A stretch of 64,000 bases of DNA, taken from NCBI RefSeq assembly GCF_027571405.1, contig NZ_CP092968.1, positions 1,054,001 to 1,118,000 on the forward strand, given 5' to 3'. Both the position numbers and the translations under genes were made by a program. The DNA is from Methylocystis parvus OBBP (GTDB lineage: Bacteria; Pseudomonadota; Alphaproteobacteria; Rhizobiales; Beijerinckiaceae). How positions within the stretch are numbered: position 1 is the first letter of the stretch; each line of letters begins with the position of its first letter. This document shows positions 50,921-60,376 of this stretch, in pieces. The notes beneath the pieces were generated by a model. It saw nothing but the letters and a program-made list of their open reading frames with translations. It was not told where the DNA came from and did no database searches.

Positions 50921-51868
50921 CTAAGCGCTTGCGCGCAACGCGACGGCCCGATGTGAAACCTCGTCGAGCCAATCTTGATACAGACGGGTCGTATCGAGCG
51001 CCCAATCCGCCCGGCATTCCTCAGCCGACAGAATGTTCGCCAGCGCCCCCTCGGCGGCCATGCGGTCGCCCGACACGATCCGCTGGCAAAGGGCGTCCAG
51101 TTTTTCCTGCGTCGCCGCGCTAAAATAGTTTTCGGGCTGGCTGGGATAATCGGCCCTCTCGCCCGCAAGGTAGCGCAGCGCGTCGCGCCTATATTCCTTC
51201 AGCAGCGTATCGGCGTCATATTCGGGATGGCCTTGCAGGAAAACGAAAAGGCTCGGCTCCTTGCGCCAATACATATCCACGCCGACGCTGTCAGCATAAG
51301 ATGCGACGTGAAATCCCCGCCGCTCCAGCGCCTCGCGGGGTAGATCATTATAACGCGAATGCGGGGTCAAAGACGCGCGTGGCTGCGCATTTCGGCTCCA
51401 ATGCTCCCCCTCGCGGACGAAGGAAAAGACCCCGCTCGTCTTCCTTGGCGAAGGCCGGCGCTCGACTCCGGCAAGATGCAGAGTGGCCGCGTGCGCGGCG
51501 AGGCAGGACCAGATCGTCGAAAGCGTATGGCCGCGCGCCCAGTCGACCAGCGTCTGCATGTGCGGCCAGTAAGGCTCGTCATCGAGGCGCGCGGCGCGCG
51601 GCTCGCAACCGGTGACGATGAGCGCATCGGCGCCGCGCCGGTAAAGCGCTTCAATATCCTCGTGGCTGCGTTCGAGATAGCGTCGCGCCGTGTCGCTTCG
51701 CTCGAGGCCCGGCAGCGCATAGCAGCGCCAGCGGATCACCCGCCCGCCGGCGGCGGCGCGGATAAGCCGCGCGAACTGCATCTGCGTCGCGGACAAGGCC
51801 TGGTCGGGCATATTGTTGACAAGCGCGATCTCCAGCACGTCTCCGGGCCGCCGGGCCTGCCCGGTCAT
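50921..51868 (-). CDS. MetA/homoserine O-acyltransferase-like protein
   Basis: 315 residues, homoserine transsuccinylase family, class I glutamine-amidotransferase fold. The nucleophile is C122 in TIWSCLAAHAATL, and the His-Glu pair is in FLQGHPEYDADTLLKEYRRD (H214, E216). It begins EIALVNNMPDQALSATQMQF, unlike the classical MetA start, and so is a divergent branch. It overlaps the MetY-like gene by four bases. Together they would acylate homoserine and exchange the acyl group for a sulfur nucleophile. Whether this is the housekeeping methionine route is open. Confidence 0.82.
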   Translation of the reverse strand: MTGQARRPGDVLEIALVNNMPDQALSATQMQFARLIRAAAGGRVIRWRCYALPGLERSDTARRYLERSHEDIEALYRRGADALIVTGCEPRAARLDDEPYWPHMQTLVDWARGHTLSTIWSCLAAHAATLHLAGVERRPSPRKTSGVFSFVREGEHWSRNAQPRASLTPHSRYNDLPREALERRGFHVASYADSVGVDMYWRKEPSLFVFLQGHPEYDADTLLKEYRRDALRYLAGERADYPSQPENYFSAATQEKLDALCQRIVSGDRMAAEGALANILSAEECRADWALDTTRLYQDWLDEVSHRAVALRASA

Positions 51869-53178
51869 TGCGCAGTCTCCAAAAGCGTCGGGTTGCGCGC
51901 CATATTCGTCGCCGCCGTCAGCGCGCCGTCGAGATCCTCGATAATGTCGTCAATATGCTCGATGCCGACGCTGATGCGGAGCATTTCCGGCGTCACGCCG
52001 GCCTTGGCCTGCTCCTGCGGCGACATCTGCCGGTGCGTCGTCGAAGCGGGATGGCAGGCGAGCGACTTCGCATCGCCAATATTGACGAGCCGCTTGACGA
52101 CCTTGAGCGAGTCATAGGCCCGCTTGCCGGCTTCGAGGCCGCCCTTGACGCCGAACGTCAGGAGGGACGGAACGCGGCCGTCGAGATATTTCTGCGCCAG
52201 CGCGTAATAGGGACTCTCGGGAAAGCCCGCATAATTCACCCAGGCGACGCGCGGATCGTCGCGCAGAAATTCGGCCACCTTGCGCGCATTCTCGACATGG
52301 CGTTCGACGCGCAGCGCGACGGTCTCAAGGCCTTGCAGCAGCAGAAAGGCGTTGAGCGGCGCCAGAACGGCGCCGGTCGTGCGCTGATAAACGCTGCGCG
52401 CGCGCGCAATATAGGCGCTCTCGCCGAAACGCTCGACATAGACCAGTCCGTGATAGGAAGCGTCCGGCTGGTTGAAGGTCGGGAAACGCTCCGGATAATC
52501 GCCCCAGCGGAATTTGCCGCTGTCCACGATGATCCCGCCGAGAGTCGCGCCATGGCCGCCCATGAATTTCGTCATGGAATGCACGACGATGTCCGCGCCA
52601 TGTTCGATCGGTCGCCAGAGGATCGGCGTCGCCACCGTATTATCGACAATGAGCGGAACGCCATGCGCGTGGGCGACATCGGCGAGCGCGCGCATGTCGC
52701 ATATATTGCCCGCCGGATTGCCGACGCTTTCGCAGAAAACGGCCTTCGTATCGGCGTCCATAGCGGCCGCGACGTCCGCGGGCGCGTCGCTCGCCGCGAA
52801 GCGTACATTGACGCCCTGGCGCGCCATCACATGCTGGAGCAGCGTATGCGTTGTGCCGTAAAGCGTCGGCGCGGAGACGATATTGCCGCCGCTGTCGGCG
52901 ACATTCGCGAAGGCGTAGTAAAGCGCCGCCTGACCTGTCGAGACAGCCAGCGCGCCGACGCCGCCCTCGAGCTGCGCCACGCGGCGCTCGAGCACCGCGA
53001 CGGTGGGATTGGCGATGCGGCTGTAGCGAAAGCCCTCTTCTTCGAGGTCGAAAAGCGCCGCGGCATGGTCCGCGCTGTCGAATTCATATGCGACCGTCTG
53101 ATAGATCGGCACGGCGACGGCCCGCGTCGCCGGGTCTCCCTCATAGCCGCCGTGAACCGCAATCGTTTCGTTACGCAT
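51865..53178 (-). CDS. metY: O-acetyl/succinylhomoserine sulfhydrylase-like PLP enzyme (MetY family)
   Basis: 437 residues. Cys/Met-metabolism PLP family: the Schiff-base lysine is K204 in VVHSMTKFMGGHGATLGG. The cofactor-phosphate and substrate regions are STGQAALYYAFANVADSGGNIV, ESVGNPAGNICDMRALADVAH and SLACHPASTTHRQMSPQEQAKAGV. Overall it matches O-acetylhomoserine aminocarboxypropyltransferase. The ATG at 53178 follows a GGGAGGCGG site; the open frame starts 15 codons earlier. Its product would be homocysteine or another S- or Se-linked amino acid. Confidence 0.88.
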   Translation of the reverse strand: MRNETIAVHGGYEGDPATRAVAVPIYQTVAYEFDSADHAAALFDLEEEGFRYSRIANPTVAVLERRVAQLEGGVGALAVSTGQAALYYAFANVADSGGNIVSAPTLYGTTHTLLQHVMARQGVNVRFAASDAPADVAAAMDADTKAVFCESVGNPAGNICDMRALADVAHAHGVPLIVDNTVATPILWRPIEHGADIVVHSMTKFMGGHGATLGGIIVDSGKFRWGDYPERFPTFNQPDASYHGLVYVERFGESAYIARARSVYQRTTGAVLAPLNAFLLLQGLETVALRVERHVENARKVAEFLRDDPRVAWVNYAGFPESPYYALAQKYLDGRVPSLLTFGVKGGLEAGKRAYDSLKVVKRLVNIGDAKSLACHPASTTHRQMSPQEQAKAGVTPEMLRISVGIEHIDDIIEDLDGALTAATNMARNPTLLETAQ

Positions 53179-53410
53179 GAGATCCGCCTCCCGCGGCGCT
53201 GCGGCTATGGCCCGCATCGCCAAAGAACCTGAACGAGGATGCGGATAAATCGTCTAAAGATTTACGCGGCATTCGTTCGCGCCGCGATGAAAAGCGCGCC
53301 GTAACCCTAACGAATCCGCATTCTTTCCTTCAGTTTTTCTGGGGATTGTTGCATATGACTGAAGAGCGCGCGCTTTTGCGCGGGAAAGCCATCATTACGG
53401 TGAAAAGATC

Positions 53411-55183
53411 ATGACGATGGACGGCGCGATGAACGCCCCGGCGCGCACCAACGCCGGCCGTTCCGTTAACAGTGACTGGCTGCGCGCGCTGAAGCTCACT
53501 GCCGCGATCGACCAGAACCCCCGCCGCACCCTTCCTCTCGCCTTCGAGGAGATCGCGCGAGAGCGCGGCGATGCGCCCGCCATCCTTTCGCATCGCGGCG
53601 GGTTAACCTTTCGTGAGCTTGCCGAAAAGGCGCGGCGCTATGCGCGCTGGGGCCTCGCGGAAGGGCTGCGCAAGGGCGACGCCGTCGCTCTAGCGATGGA
53701 GAGCCGGCCGGACTATGTCGCGATCTGGCTCGGGCTCACGCGCATCGGCGTCGTCGTCGCGCTCGTCAACAGCAATCTCGTCGGGCCCGCCCTCGCGCAT
53801 TGCGTCGGCGTCGCCAACCCGCGTCTCCTTATCGCCTCTCCCGCGCTCGCCGATATTTGCGCGCCCGCCGCGCAGCAGAGCGGCGCCCGCCTCGTCATAT
53901 GCGACGATGCGCATGAGGCCGCGCTGACTGCGCTTTCCGCCGCGCCGCTCGAGTTGGACGCGCAGACGGAGCCGACGATCGCCGACCACGCGCTTTACAT
54001 CTACACTTCCGGCACAACCGGCCTGCCGAAGGCCGCGATCGTTTCTCATAAGCGCGTTCTGAACTGGGGCCAGTGGTTCGGCGGGTTGCTGGACGTGACC
54101 GCCGCGGACAGAATGTATAATTGCCTGCCGCTCTATCATTCGGTCGGCGGCGTCGTCGCGATCTTCGCGCCGCTGCTCGCCGGCGGCTCGGTCTTTCTGC
54201 GCGAGCGCTTCTCGGCAAGCGCCTTCTGGAGCGACGTGGTCGAACAGGATTGCACGCTCTTCCAATATATCGGCGAGCTCTGCCGCTATCTTGTAAATGC
54301 GCCCGAAAGCGAAGCGGAGAAAAGGCACAGGCTGCGCGCGGCCCTCGGCAATGGTCTGCGGCCCGACGTGTGGGCGGCGTTCGAGGAACGTTTTCGCGTC
54401 CCGCGAATTCTCGAATTTTATGCAGCGACCGAAAGCAATTTCTCGCTCTACAATGTCGATGGCGAACCCGGCGCGATCGGCCGCATCCCCGGCTTTCTCG
54501 CCGCGAGCCAGGTCGTTCGACTCGTAAAATACGATATGGAGAACGACGCCGCGCGGCGCGGCGCCGACGGCCTTTGCATCGCCTGCGGCCCTGATGAGCC
54601 CGGCGAAGCGATTGCGCGCGTCGCCAATGATTTCGAGGGCTATCTCGACCACGCCGCGTCGCAGAAAAAAATCCTGCGCGACGTCTTCAAGCCCGGCGAC
54701 GCCTGGATGCGCAGCGGCGATCTGATGCGCAAGGATTCGCGCGGCTTTTTCTATTTCGTCGATCGCGTGGGCGACACGTTCCGATGGAAAGGCGAGAATG
54801 TCGCGACGGCGGAGGTCGCGCAGGCGATCGCGTCCTATCCGGGCGTTCTCGACGTGAATGTCTATGGCGTCGAGGCGCCGGGACGGGACGGTCGCGCCGG
54901 GATGGCCGCGATCGTCGCGGCGGAGGGCTTCGACATTGCCGGTCTCTATGCGCATCTCGCGGCGCAGCTTCCGGCCTATGCGCGTCCGCTTTTCGTCCGG
55001 TTGTCGGCGAGTCTCGAGGTCACGGAGACGTTCAAGCACCGGAAGCGAGAATTGGCCGCCGAAGGATTCGATCCGCGCGCCCTGCCCGACCCTGTCTTTT
55101 TCGCGACTTCCGAGCGTCCTATATATGCCGCCTTGGATTTGGCGCTTTATGAGAAAATTCTCGCGGGCGTCGTTTCCATTTAG
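53411..55183 (+). CDS. FATP-type long/very-long-chain acyl-CoA synthetase
   Basis: 590 residues of the ANL superfamily. ATP-binding YTSGTTGLPKAAIVSHKR, FYAATESNFSLYNVDGEPG, the FATP/VLACS motif RSGDLMRKDSRGFFYFVDRVGDTFRWKGENVATAEV, and a C-terminal FKHRKRELAAEGFDP. This is the SLC27-like branch (transport-coupled activation of long-chain fatty acids) rather than FadD. The start is ATG 53411. It heads a three-gene operon with an amidase and a tautomerase and may supply or recover acyl groups for the cluster; it may also be an unrelated neighbour. Confidence 0.9.
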   Translation: MTMDGAMNAPARTNAGRSVNSDWLRALKLTAAIDQNPRRTLPLAFEEIARERGDAPAILSHRGGLTFRELAEKARRYARWGLAEGLRKGDAVALAMESRPDYVAIWLGLTRIGVVVALVNSNLVGPALAHCVGVANPRLLIASPALADICAPAAQQSGARLVICDDAHEAALTALSAAPLELDAQTEPTIADHALYIYTSGTTGLPKAAIVSHKRVLNWGQWFGGLLDVTAADRMYNCLPLYHSVGGVVAIFAPLLAGGSVFLRERFSASAFWSDVVEQDCTLFQYIGELCRYLVNAPESEAEKRHRLRAALGNGLRPDVWAAFEERFRVPRILEFYAATESNFSLYNVDGEPGAIGRIPGFLAASQVVRLVKYDMENDAARRGADGLCIACGPDEPGEAIARVANDFEGYLDHAASQKKILRDVFKPGDAWMRSGDLMRKDSRGFFYFVDRVGDTFRWKGENVATAEVAQAIASYPGVLDVNVYGVEAPGRDGRAGMAAIVAAEGFDIAGLYAHLAAQLPAYARPLFVRLSASLEVTETFKHRKRELAAEGFDPRALPDPVFFATSERPIYAALDLALYEKILAGVVSI

Positions 55184-55209
55184 GCAGTTGCAGCGCGAGA
55201 GGTTGCCCG

Positions 55210-56379
55210 ATGACAGTCGATGTCGGCGCAGTGTCGGTCGTTCTCAATGAAGGCGTCGACGGCGCTGGTCCCCTCAGGGGCGCGAGCTTCGTCGTAAAGG
55301 AGAATATCGACGTCAAAGGTCAGGTCTCGACCAACGGCCATCCGCAATGGGCGTCGACTCATGCGCCCGCCGCCGCCAACGCGCAAGTCGTCGATCGACT
55401 TCTCGCAGCCGGCGCGCGACTCGTCGGCAAGACTCATATGGACGAGATGGCCTACAGCCTGCTCGGCGCCAATCCGCATTTCGGCACGCCGATCAATCCG
55501 GCGGCGCCCGACCGCCATCCGGGCGGCTCGTCTTCCGGTTCGGCCGTCGCCGTCGCCGCCGGCCTCGTCAATTTCGCCATCGGCACGGACACGGCGGGCT
55601 CCTGCCGCGCGCCGGCCGCTTTCTGCGGCGTCTTCGGATTTCGCTCCTCTCACGGCGCCATCCCGATGGGCGGCGTCATACCGCTCGCCCCGTCGCTCGA
55701 CGTCATCGGCTGGTTCGCGCGAGATCTTTCGCAGATGGCCGCCGTCGGCGAGGCGCTCTTGCCCCACGACGCCGATAACGGAGAATTCCATCGCGCCGTT
55801 CTGCTGAGCGACGGTTTTCGCGGCGTCGAGACCGAATTCGCCGCCGCGGCGGCGCCGGCGACGGACATGCTGAAAAGCGGCCCCTGGCAGGACGGCCGTC
55901 TCGACGAGGAATTTTTCAAATCGGCTTTGGCGCATTTCCGCAATCTTCAGGCCTATGAAGCCTGGGCCTCGCATGGCGCCTGGATCTCGGCGAACCACCC
56001 TGCCTTCGGAAAGGGCGTCGAAGAACGTTTCGCCATCGCCTCAAAGGTGACGCTCGACCAGAAAAAGGCGGCGGAAGATTTTCGGGAGGAGGCGAAAAAA
56101 CGCATCGACGCGCTTTTCGGCGATGACGGCTTTCTCGTCATGCCCACGGCGCCCTTCCGCGCGCCGCTGCTCAATGAGAGCGAAGAGCAGCTCGACGCGA
56201 AGCGCTACCAGATGATGCGGCTCTTCCTCATCGCAAGCTATTTCGGCCTGCCGCAAATCAGCCTTCCCTTGCCCGCGAATGGCGAAGCGCCCGTCGCCTT
56301 GTCCTTCGTCGGCCGTCGCGGAGCGGACCGCAGGCTCATCGCGCTGGCGCAGCGTTTTTGTGGGAAGATGAAGAAATAG
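55210..56379 (+). CDS. Amidase-signature-family hydrolase
   Basis: 389 residues. Catalytic triad of the family: Lys30 in ASFVVKENIDV, a Ser in the loop HPGGSSSGSAVAVAAG (about 107-109), and nucleophile S131 in GTDTAGSCRAPAAFCG. It is shorter than most members (450-500), as in the small amidases from alphaproteobacteria. It hydrolyses an amide bond; substrate unknown. It starts 26 bases after the synthetase gene. Confidence 0.88.
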   Translation: MTVDVGAVSVVLNEGVDGAGPLRGASFVVKENIDVKGQVSTNGHPQWASTHAPAAANAQVVDRLLAAGARLVGKTHMDEMAYSLLGANPHFGTPINPAAPDRHPGGSSSGSAVAVAAGLVNFAIGTDTAGSCRAPAAFCGVFGFRSSHGAIPMGGVIPLAPSLDVIGWFARDLSQMAAVGEALLPHDADNGEFHRAVLLSDGFRGVETEFAAAAAPATDMLKSGPWQDGRLDEEFFKSALAHFRNLQAYEAWASHGAWISANHPAFGKGVEERFAIASKVTLDQKKAAEDFREEAKKRIDALFGDDGFLVMPTAPFRAPLLNESEEQLDAKRYQMMRLFLIASYFGLPQISLPLPANGEAPVALSFVGRRGADRRLIALAQRFCGKMKK

Positions 56380-56408
56380 TTCGCAGCGCGCTCTTGAGGA
56401 GAATTTGC

Positions 56409-56630
56409 GTGCCCGTGATTACGATCAGAATCGGCAAGGGCCGGCCCATCGAGAAAAAGCGCGCATTGGCGGAAGCCGTCACCAAGGCCGTGGTGGAAAT
56501 GCTCGACGTGCAGCCGGAATGGGTGACCGTCCTTATTGACGAGTATGAGCGCGAGAACTGGGCGACCGGCGGTCGCCTACATGCGGATAAATTCGGTCCG
56601 GGCTATGGCAAGCAGGGCGTCGACGAATAG
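56409..56630 (+). CDS. 4-oxalocrotonate tautomerase-like protein
   Basis: 73 residues. With the GTG start at 56409 the mature protein begins with Pro (PVITIRIGKGRPIEKKRALA), the catalytic N-terminal proline that family members expose after Met removal. The GAGGAG site is eight bases upstream, which settles this start against the longer open frame from 56358. It carries the typical VTVLIDEYERENWATGG region and ends 73 residues long, as 4-OT monomers do. It tautomerises an enol/keto substrate; the natural one is unknown. Confidence 0.9.
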   Translation: MPVITIRIGKGRPIEKKRALAEAVTKAVVEMLDVQPEWVTVLIDEYERENWATGGRLHADKFGPGYGKQGVDE

Positions 56631-56735
56631 AAGCGCTTCACAGCCCCTTTAAGCTTCTCGTTTCCCGGCGGGGAGCGCATGCGCTTCGCCCTGCCCTCTC
56701 CTGTTTCACGGAAAGAGGGTGAGATCGAATCCGCC

Positions 56736-57176
56736 TCACCTGCCCGGCGCAAGCAGTTGCTTGATCCGCATCGTCAGCCTTTCGCGCACCTCGCGATAGG
56801 CGGTGAGAATGGCGTCGCGCGAGCCATGGCGCACGGTCGCGTCCGGCGTCGGCCAATAGACGACGTCGACCGCCATCGCGCGCGTGAATTCCAGCGCCTT
56901 GTGATGCGCTTCCGGCGAAAGCGTCACGATGAGATCGAAATTCGAATCTTCGAGATCCTCGAATGTGTGCGGCTTGTGGCGCGACATGTCGACGCCGATC
57001 TCCTCCATAGCGGCGATGGCGAAGGGATCGGGCTCGCCGCGCTTGATGCCGGCGGAAGCGAAATAGATTTCGCGGCCGAAATAATGCCGCGCGATCGCCT
57101 CCGCCATGGGCGAACGCACCGTGTTCAGCGTGCAGGCGAAGAGGACGGATTGCGGGCGCTCGCCCATCGCCGTCAT
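56736..57176 (-). CDS. Low-molecular-weight protein tyrosine phosphatase/arsenate reductase-like
   Basis: 146 residues. The CX5R loop is CTLNTVRS (C15, R21), followed by [39 protein letters not shown] and a C-terminal region with YWPTPDAT that should hold the acid aspartate. The start at 57176 overlaps the UPF0262 stop (ATGA). The conserved order hisD-UPF0262-LMW phosphatase is widespread in alphaproteobacteria. Phosphatase is more likely than arsenate reductase, given the lack of other ars genes. Confidence 0.88.
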   Translation of the reverse strand: MTAMGERPQSVLFACTLNTVRSPMAEAIARHYFGREIYFASAGIKRGEPDPFAIAAMEEIGVDMSRHKPHTFEDLEDSNFDLIVTLSPEAHHKALEFTRAMAVDVVYWPTPDATVRHGSRDAILTAYREVRERLTMRIKQLLAPGR

Positions 57177-57625
57177 CCCTTCCAGTGCAGGGCCGTGATC
57201 AGCGTGAAGAGCCGCCGCGCCGTGTCCTGATCGCAATCGATCTTGCCCTTGAGCCGCTCGGCCAAAAGTTGCGCGCCTTCATTGTGCAGGCCGCGGCGGC
57301 CCATGTCGATCGCCTCGATGCGGCTCGGCGTCGCCGTGCGGATCGCCGAGTAATAGGCGTCGCAGACGAGAAAATAATCTTTGAGTATGCGTTTGAACGG
57401 CGTCAGCGACAGAATATGCGTCACGACGCCGGCGCCGTTCTCGTCGCGAATGTCGAAGACGAGCTTCGCGTCCATCAGCGAAATATTGAGCGCGTAAGGG
57501 CCGCCGTCATGGCCGACCAGCGAGAAGCTGTTCTCCTCGATCAAGTCATAGACGGCGATGGCGCGCTCATGCTCCTGGTCGGCCGACCCCCGCCCGATCG
57601 AATTCTCGTCGAGCGTGACGGCCAT
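57173..57625 (-). CDS. UPF0262 family protein
   Basis: 150 residues. Starts [23 protein letters not shown] and contains [29 protein letters not shown] and [19 protein letters not shown], conserved features of UPF0262, a family restricted mostly to alphaproteobacteria and of unknown function. It follows hisD and overlaps the phosphatase gene. The ATG at 57625 is preceded by GGAAAAGG; the longer open frame lies over hisD. Confidence 0.9.
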   Translation of the reverse strand: MAVTLDENSIGRGSADQEHERAIAVYDLIEENSFSLVGHDGGPYALNISLMDAKLVFDIRDENGAGVVTHILSLTPFKRILKDYFLVCDAYYSAIRTATPSRIEAIDMGRRGLHNEGAQLLAERLKGKIDCDQDTARRLFTLITALHWKG

Positions 57626-57654
57626 CAGCCTTTTCCGCGCGCCTGCCTCCACGC

Positions 57655-58956
57655 TCACGCCCCGAGCGCGTTGAGGCGAATGGCGACGGAGCGCGCATGC
57701 GCCGTGAGCCCCTCCGCCTCGCCGAGCGTGACCGCGGCGCCGCCGATGGCGCGCAGGGACTCGGCGTCGCATTTCAGGATCGAGGTTCGCTTCAGGAAGT
57801 CGAGCACGTTGAGGCCCGAGGAGAAGCGGGCGGAACGCGCCGTCGGCAGGACGTGATTGCTGCCGCCGACATAATCGCCCACCGCCTCCGGCGTATAGCC
57901 GCCAATGAAGATCGCGCCGGCGTTGGAGACGCGCGCCGCGAGCTCTTCGGCGTCTTCGGAGATGATTTCGAGATGTTCGGCGGCGATGCGGTCGGCGAGC
58001 GGCAAGGCGTCCGCGAGCTTCTTGACGAGGATCACCGCGCCATAGTCGCGCCAGGACTTGCTGGCGATCTCCGAGCGCGAAAGCGTCGAGAGGTGACGCT
58101 CGACCGCCGCCGCCGTCGCATCCGCGATCTCGACGCTGTCTGTGATGAGGATCGACTGGGCGCTCTCGTCATGTTCGGCCTGCGCGAGGAGGTCAGCGGC
58201 GATCCAGTCGGGATTGGCGGTCTTGTCCGCGAGGATCAGCACTTCCGAGGGGCCAGCGATCATGTCGATGCCGACCTGGCCGAAGACGCGGCGCTTGGCC
58301 GCCGCGACCCAAGCGTTGCCGGGCCCGACAATCTTGGCGACGGGGGCGATGGTCCTGGTGCCATAGGCCAGCGCCGCCACGGCCTGCGCGCCGCCGACGC
58401 GGTAGATTTCGTCAATGCCGGAGCGCTTGGCGGCGGCGAACACCAGCGGCTCGACATGGCCGCCCGGCGTCGGCACGACCATGACGATGCGCTTCACGCC
58501 CGCGACCTTGGCGGGCACCACATTCATGGCGACGGAGGATGGATAGGCCGCCGTCCCGCCGGGCACGTAGAGGCCGACCGAATCGAGAGGCGACCAGCGC
58601 CAGCCGAGCTCCACCCCCGCCGCGTCGCGATAGCGCAGATTCTCGGGCTTCTGCTTCTCGTGATAGGCGGTGATGCGCGCCAGAGCGAGATCGAGCGCCG
58701 CAAGCTGCTCCCTGGGGCATGCCGCGACCGCCGCGTCGACCTCGGCGGCGGAGACGGCGATGCCGGTCTGCGCGAGGTCGATTCTGTCGAAACGCCTGGA
58801 ATAGTCGATCAAGGCCTCGTCGCCGCGAGCGACGACGTCCTCGATAATGGCGCGGACGGTGGCGTCGACGTCCTGGGAGGACTCCCGCTTCATGGCGAGC
58901 AGGGACAGGAACTGCTGCTCGAAATCAGGGGCGGCGGCGTCCAAGCGCAGGGTCAT
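57655..58956 (-). CDS. hisD: Histidinol dehydrogenase
   Basis: 433 residues. Oxidises histidinol to histidine in two NAD-dependent steps. Family features are [62 protein letters not shown] (zinc/catalytic His and Glu region) and AEHLEII. GGAG lies eight bases upstream of the ATG at 58956; an extra Met two codons earlier and the long open frame to 59133 are less likely. It stands alone from other his genes, as usual in this conserved operon. Confidence 0.95.
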   Translation of the reverse strand: MTLRLDAAAPDFEQQFLSLLAMKRESSQDVDATVRAIIEDVVARGDEALIDYSRRFDRIDLAQTGIAVSAAEVDAAVAACPREQLAALDLALARITAYHEKQKPENLRYRDAAGVELGWRWSPLDSVGLYVPGGTAAYPSSVAMNVVPAKVAGVKRIVMVVPTPGGHVEPLVFAAAKRSGIDEIYRVGGAQAVAALAYGTRTIAPVAKIVGPGNAWVAAAKRRVFGQVGIDMIAGPSEVLILADKTANPDWIAADLLAQAEHDESAQSILITDSVEIADATAAAVERHLSTLSRSEIASKSWRDYGAVILVKKLADALPLADRIAAEHLEIISEDAEELAARVSNAGAIFIGGYTPEAVGDYVGGSNHVLPTARSARFSSGLNVLDFLKRTSILKCDAESLRAIGGAAVTLGEAEGLTAHARSVAIRLNALGA

Positions 58957-59092
58957 TTCCATCTCCAACCGGTTTTCGCGGCTGTCATGACCTTGCGCGG
59001 CGGCTTTCGTCAAGTTTTGACGCACGGGGGGCGGCGGGCGCTCGCCTCGACGCGCGTGGAGAGCGCGGATGAACGCGTCCCAAACGGGCCCG

Positions 59093-59575
59093 TCAGGAAG
59101 AGGAATAGCCAGGGTCGGCGTGAGACAGATCATGCTTCGGCCGCGCCGCCGTCTTCCAGCGCGGGCCGAGATCGGTCAACATCGCCTCGACGCATTCGAC
59201 GTCGAGACAAATCGCCGCGCCGCCGGCGAAGGTCAGGCGGATCGTGCCGCCCGGCGGCTCGCCGGCCGGTTCGAAGGTCACGGCCAGCAGGTCGAGAATG
59301 GCGTCGGGCTGGTCGCGCGAGACCTTCTGGCACCGCACCCGCTGCACGCCCTCGAAATGCAGGCCCGCCCGGCAGCGCTCCAGCCGTCCCTCCATCTCCG
59401 CCGCCCAGTCGAAACGCGAACCGACCAGCGCGAAGCGGCGCTTGCCCGGCATGAAGGCGATGTCGCCGACGCGCACCAGCGCATCCTGAAGATGCGCCGA
59501 GAGAAGCGCGAGATCTTCGCTGTCGAGCGCATGCAGACGCAACGACGGGGCGTCCTGGAGCGGGGTTGCGGCCAT
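59093..59575 (-). CDS. DUF2948 family protein
   Basis: 160 residues, containing LRLHALDSEDLALLSAHLQDALVRVGD, GKRRFALVGSRFDWA, RVRCQKVSRDQPDAILDLLAVTFEP and an AEBP-like end DVECVEAMLTDLGPRW. This is the DUF2948 pattern, seen next to hisD across alphaproteobacteria. No function is known. The ATG at 59575 begins the conserved part. Confidence 0.88.
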   Translation of the reverse strand: MAATPLQDAPSLRLHALDSEDLALLSAHLQDALVRVGDIAFMPGKRRFALVGSRFDWAAEMEGRLERCRAGLHFEGVQRVRCQKVSRDQPDAILDLLAVTFEPAGEPPGGTIRLTFAGGAAICLDVECVEAMLTDLGPRWKTAARPKHDLSHADPGYSSS

Positions 59576-59725
59576 TCTGTTCCTCCCTGCTGGCGATATG
59601 GCGAGAGGAGCCGGGGGACGCAAGTGCGCCGCACGGCGCGACGGCGCGGGCTTCAGCCCCTCTTTTCCGAACGCGCGAACTGTGGCCTGATCGCCTTCAG
59701 GACTCGTTTTGAGAAGGACGCGGCG

Positions 59726-60376
59726 ATGACCGATCTAACCGGCGTTTACGGCAAGGACATTTTTACCGAGCCCTCCAATGTCGACAGCGACACGCTGAAG
59801 AATCTCGGGCCTCTGCGCCCCATGGCCGGCGTCTGGCGCGGTCATAAAGGCGTCGACGTCAACCCCAAGGCGGACGGTCCGGAAACACAGGTCTATATCG
59901 ACAGGATCGTCCTGGAGCCGATCGACCCGCAGACCAACGGGCCGCAGCTTTTTTACGGGCTGCGCTATCACCAGCATGTCGTGCGGCCGGGGCTGGTCGA
60001 AACCTATCACGATCAGATCGGCTACTGGCTGTGGGAGCCCGCGACGGGCGTCGTCATCCAGACGCTCGCCATACCTCGCGGGCAGACGGCGATGGCGGTC
60101 GGCAAGGCCGCGCCCGACGCGAAGGAATTCGAACTCGTCGCCACGCGTGGTTCGACGACCTACGGCATCTGCTCCAACCCCTTTCTGGAGGAGGCCTTCC
60201 GCACCGACGAATATCGCATCAAGGTGACGATCAATGACGACGGCACATGGTCCTACGACGAAGTGACGAAGCTGATGCTCAATGGGACGACGCCTTTCGA
60301 GCACCGCGATCGCAACATGCTGGTCAAGGTCGCGGAAGCGGAGCCCAATCCGCTCGCGGCGGCGGCGAAATCATGA
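59726..60376 (+). CDS. Heme-binding beta-barrel (FABP-like/nitrobindin-type) protein
   Basis: 216 residues. Contains LGPLRPMAGVWRGHKGVDVNPKADGP, FYGLRYHQHVV, YWLWEPATGVVIQTLAIPRGQ and a C-terminal RTDEYRIKVTINDDGTWSYDE. The pattern of short beta strands and the start of the domain with GVW.G resemble the FABP-like, heme-binding (THAP4/nitrobindin-like) domain. It may bind heme or a fatty acid. The 3' end overlaps the convergent RDD gene by six bases. Confidence 0.78.
   Translation: MTDLTGVYGKDIFTEPSNVDSDTLKNLGPLRPMAGVWRGHKGVDVNPKADGPETQVYIDRIVLEPIDPQTNGPQLFYGLRYHQHVVRPGLVETYHDQIGYWLWEPATGVVIQTLAIPRGQTAMAVGKAAPDAKEFELVATRGSTTYGICSNPFLEEAFRTDEYRIKVTINDDGTWSYDEVTKLMLNGTTPFEHRDRNMLVKVAEAEPNPLAAAAKS

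Noticed and set aside
53179..53410. SAM-II riboswitch upstream of the MetY-like gene
   Set aside because: The conserved UGAUUUG and GCUAAA elements are absent on the minus strand; only a small TAAATC/GATTTA hairpin is present.
57697..59454. Long plus-strand ORF (585 codons) opposite hisD
   Set aside because: Arg/Asp/Gly-rich shadow of the GC-rich hisD and DUF2948 genes on the other strand.
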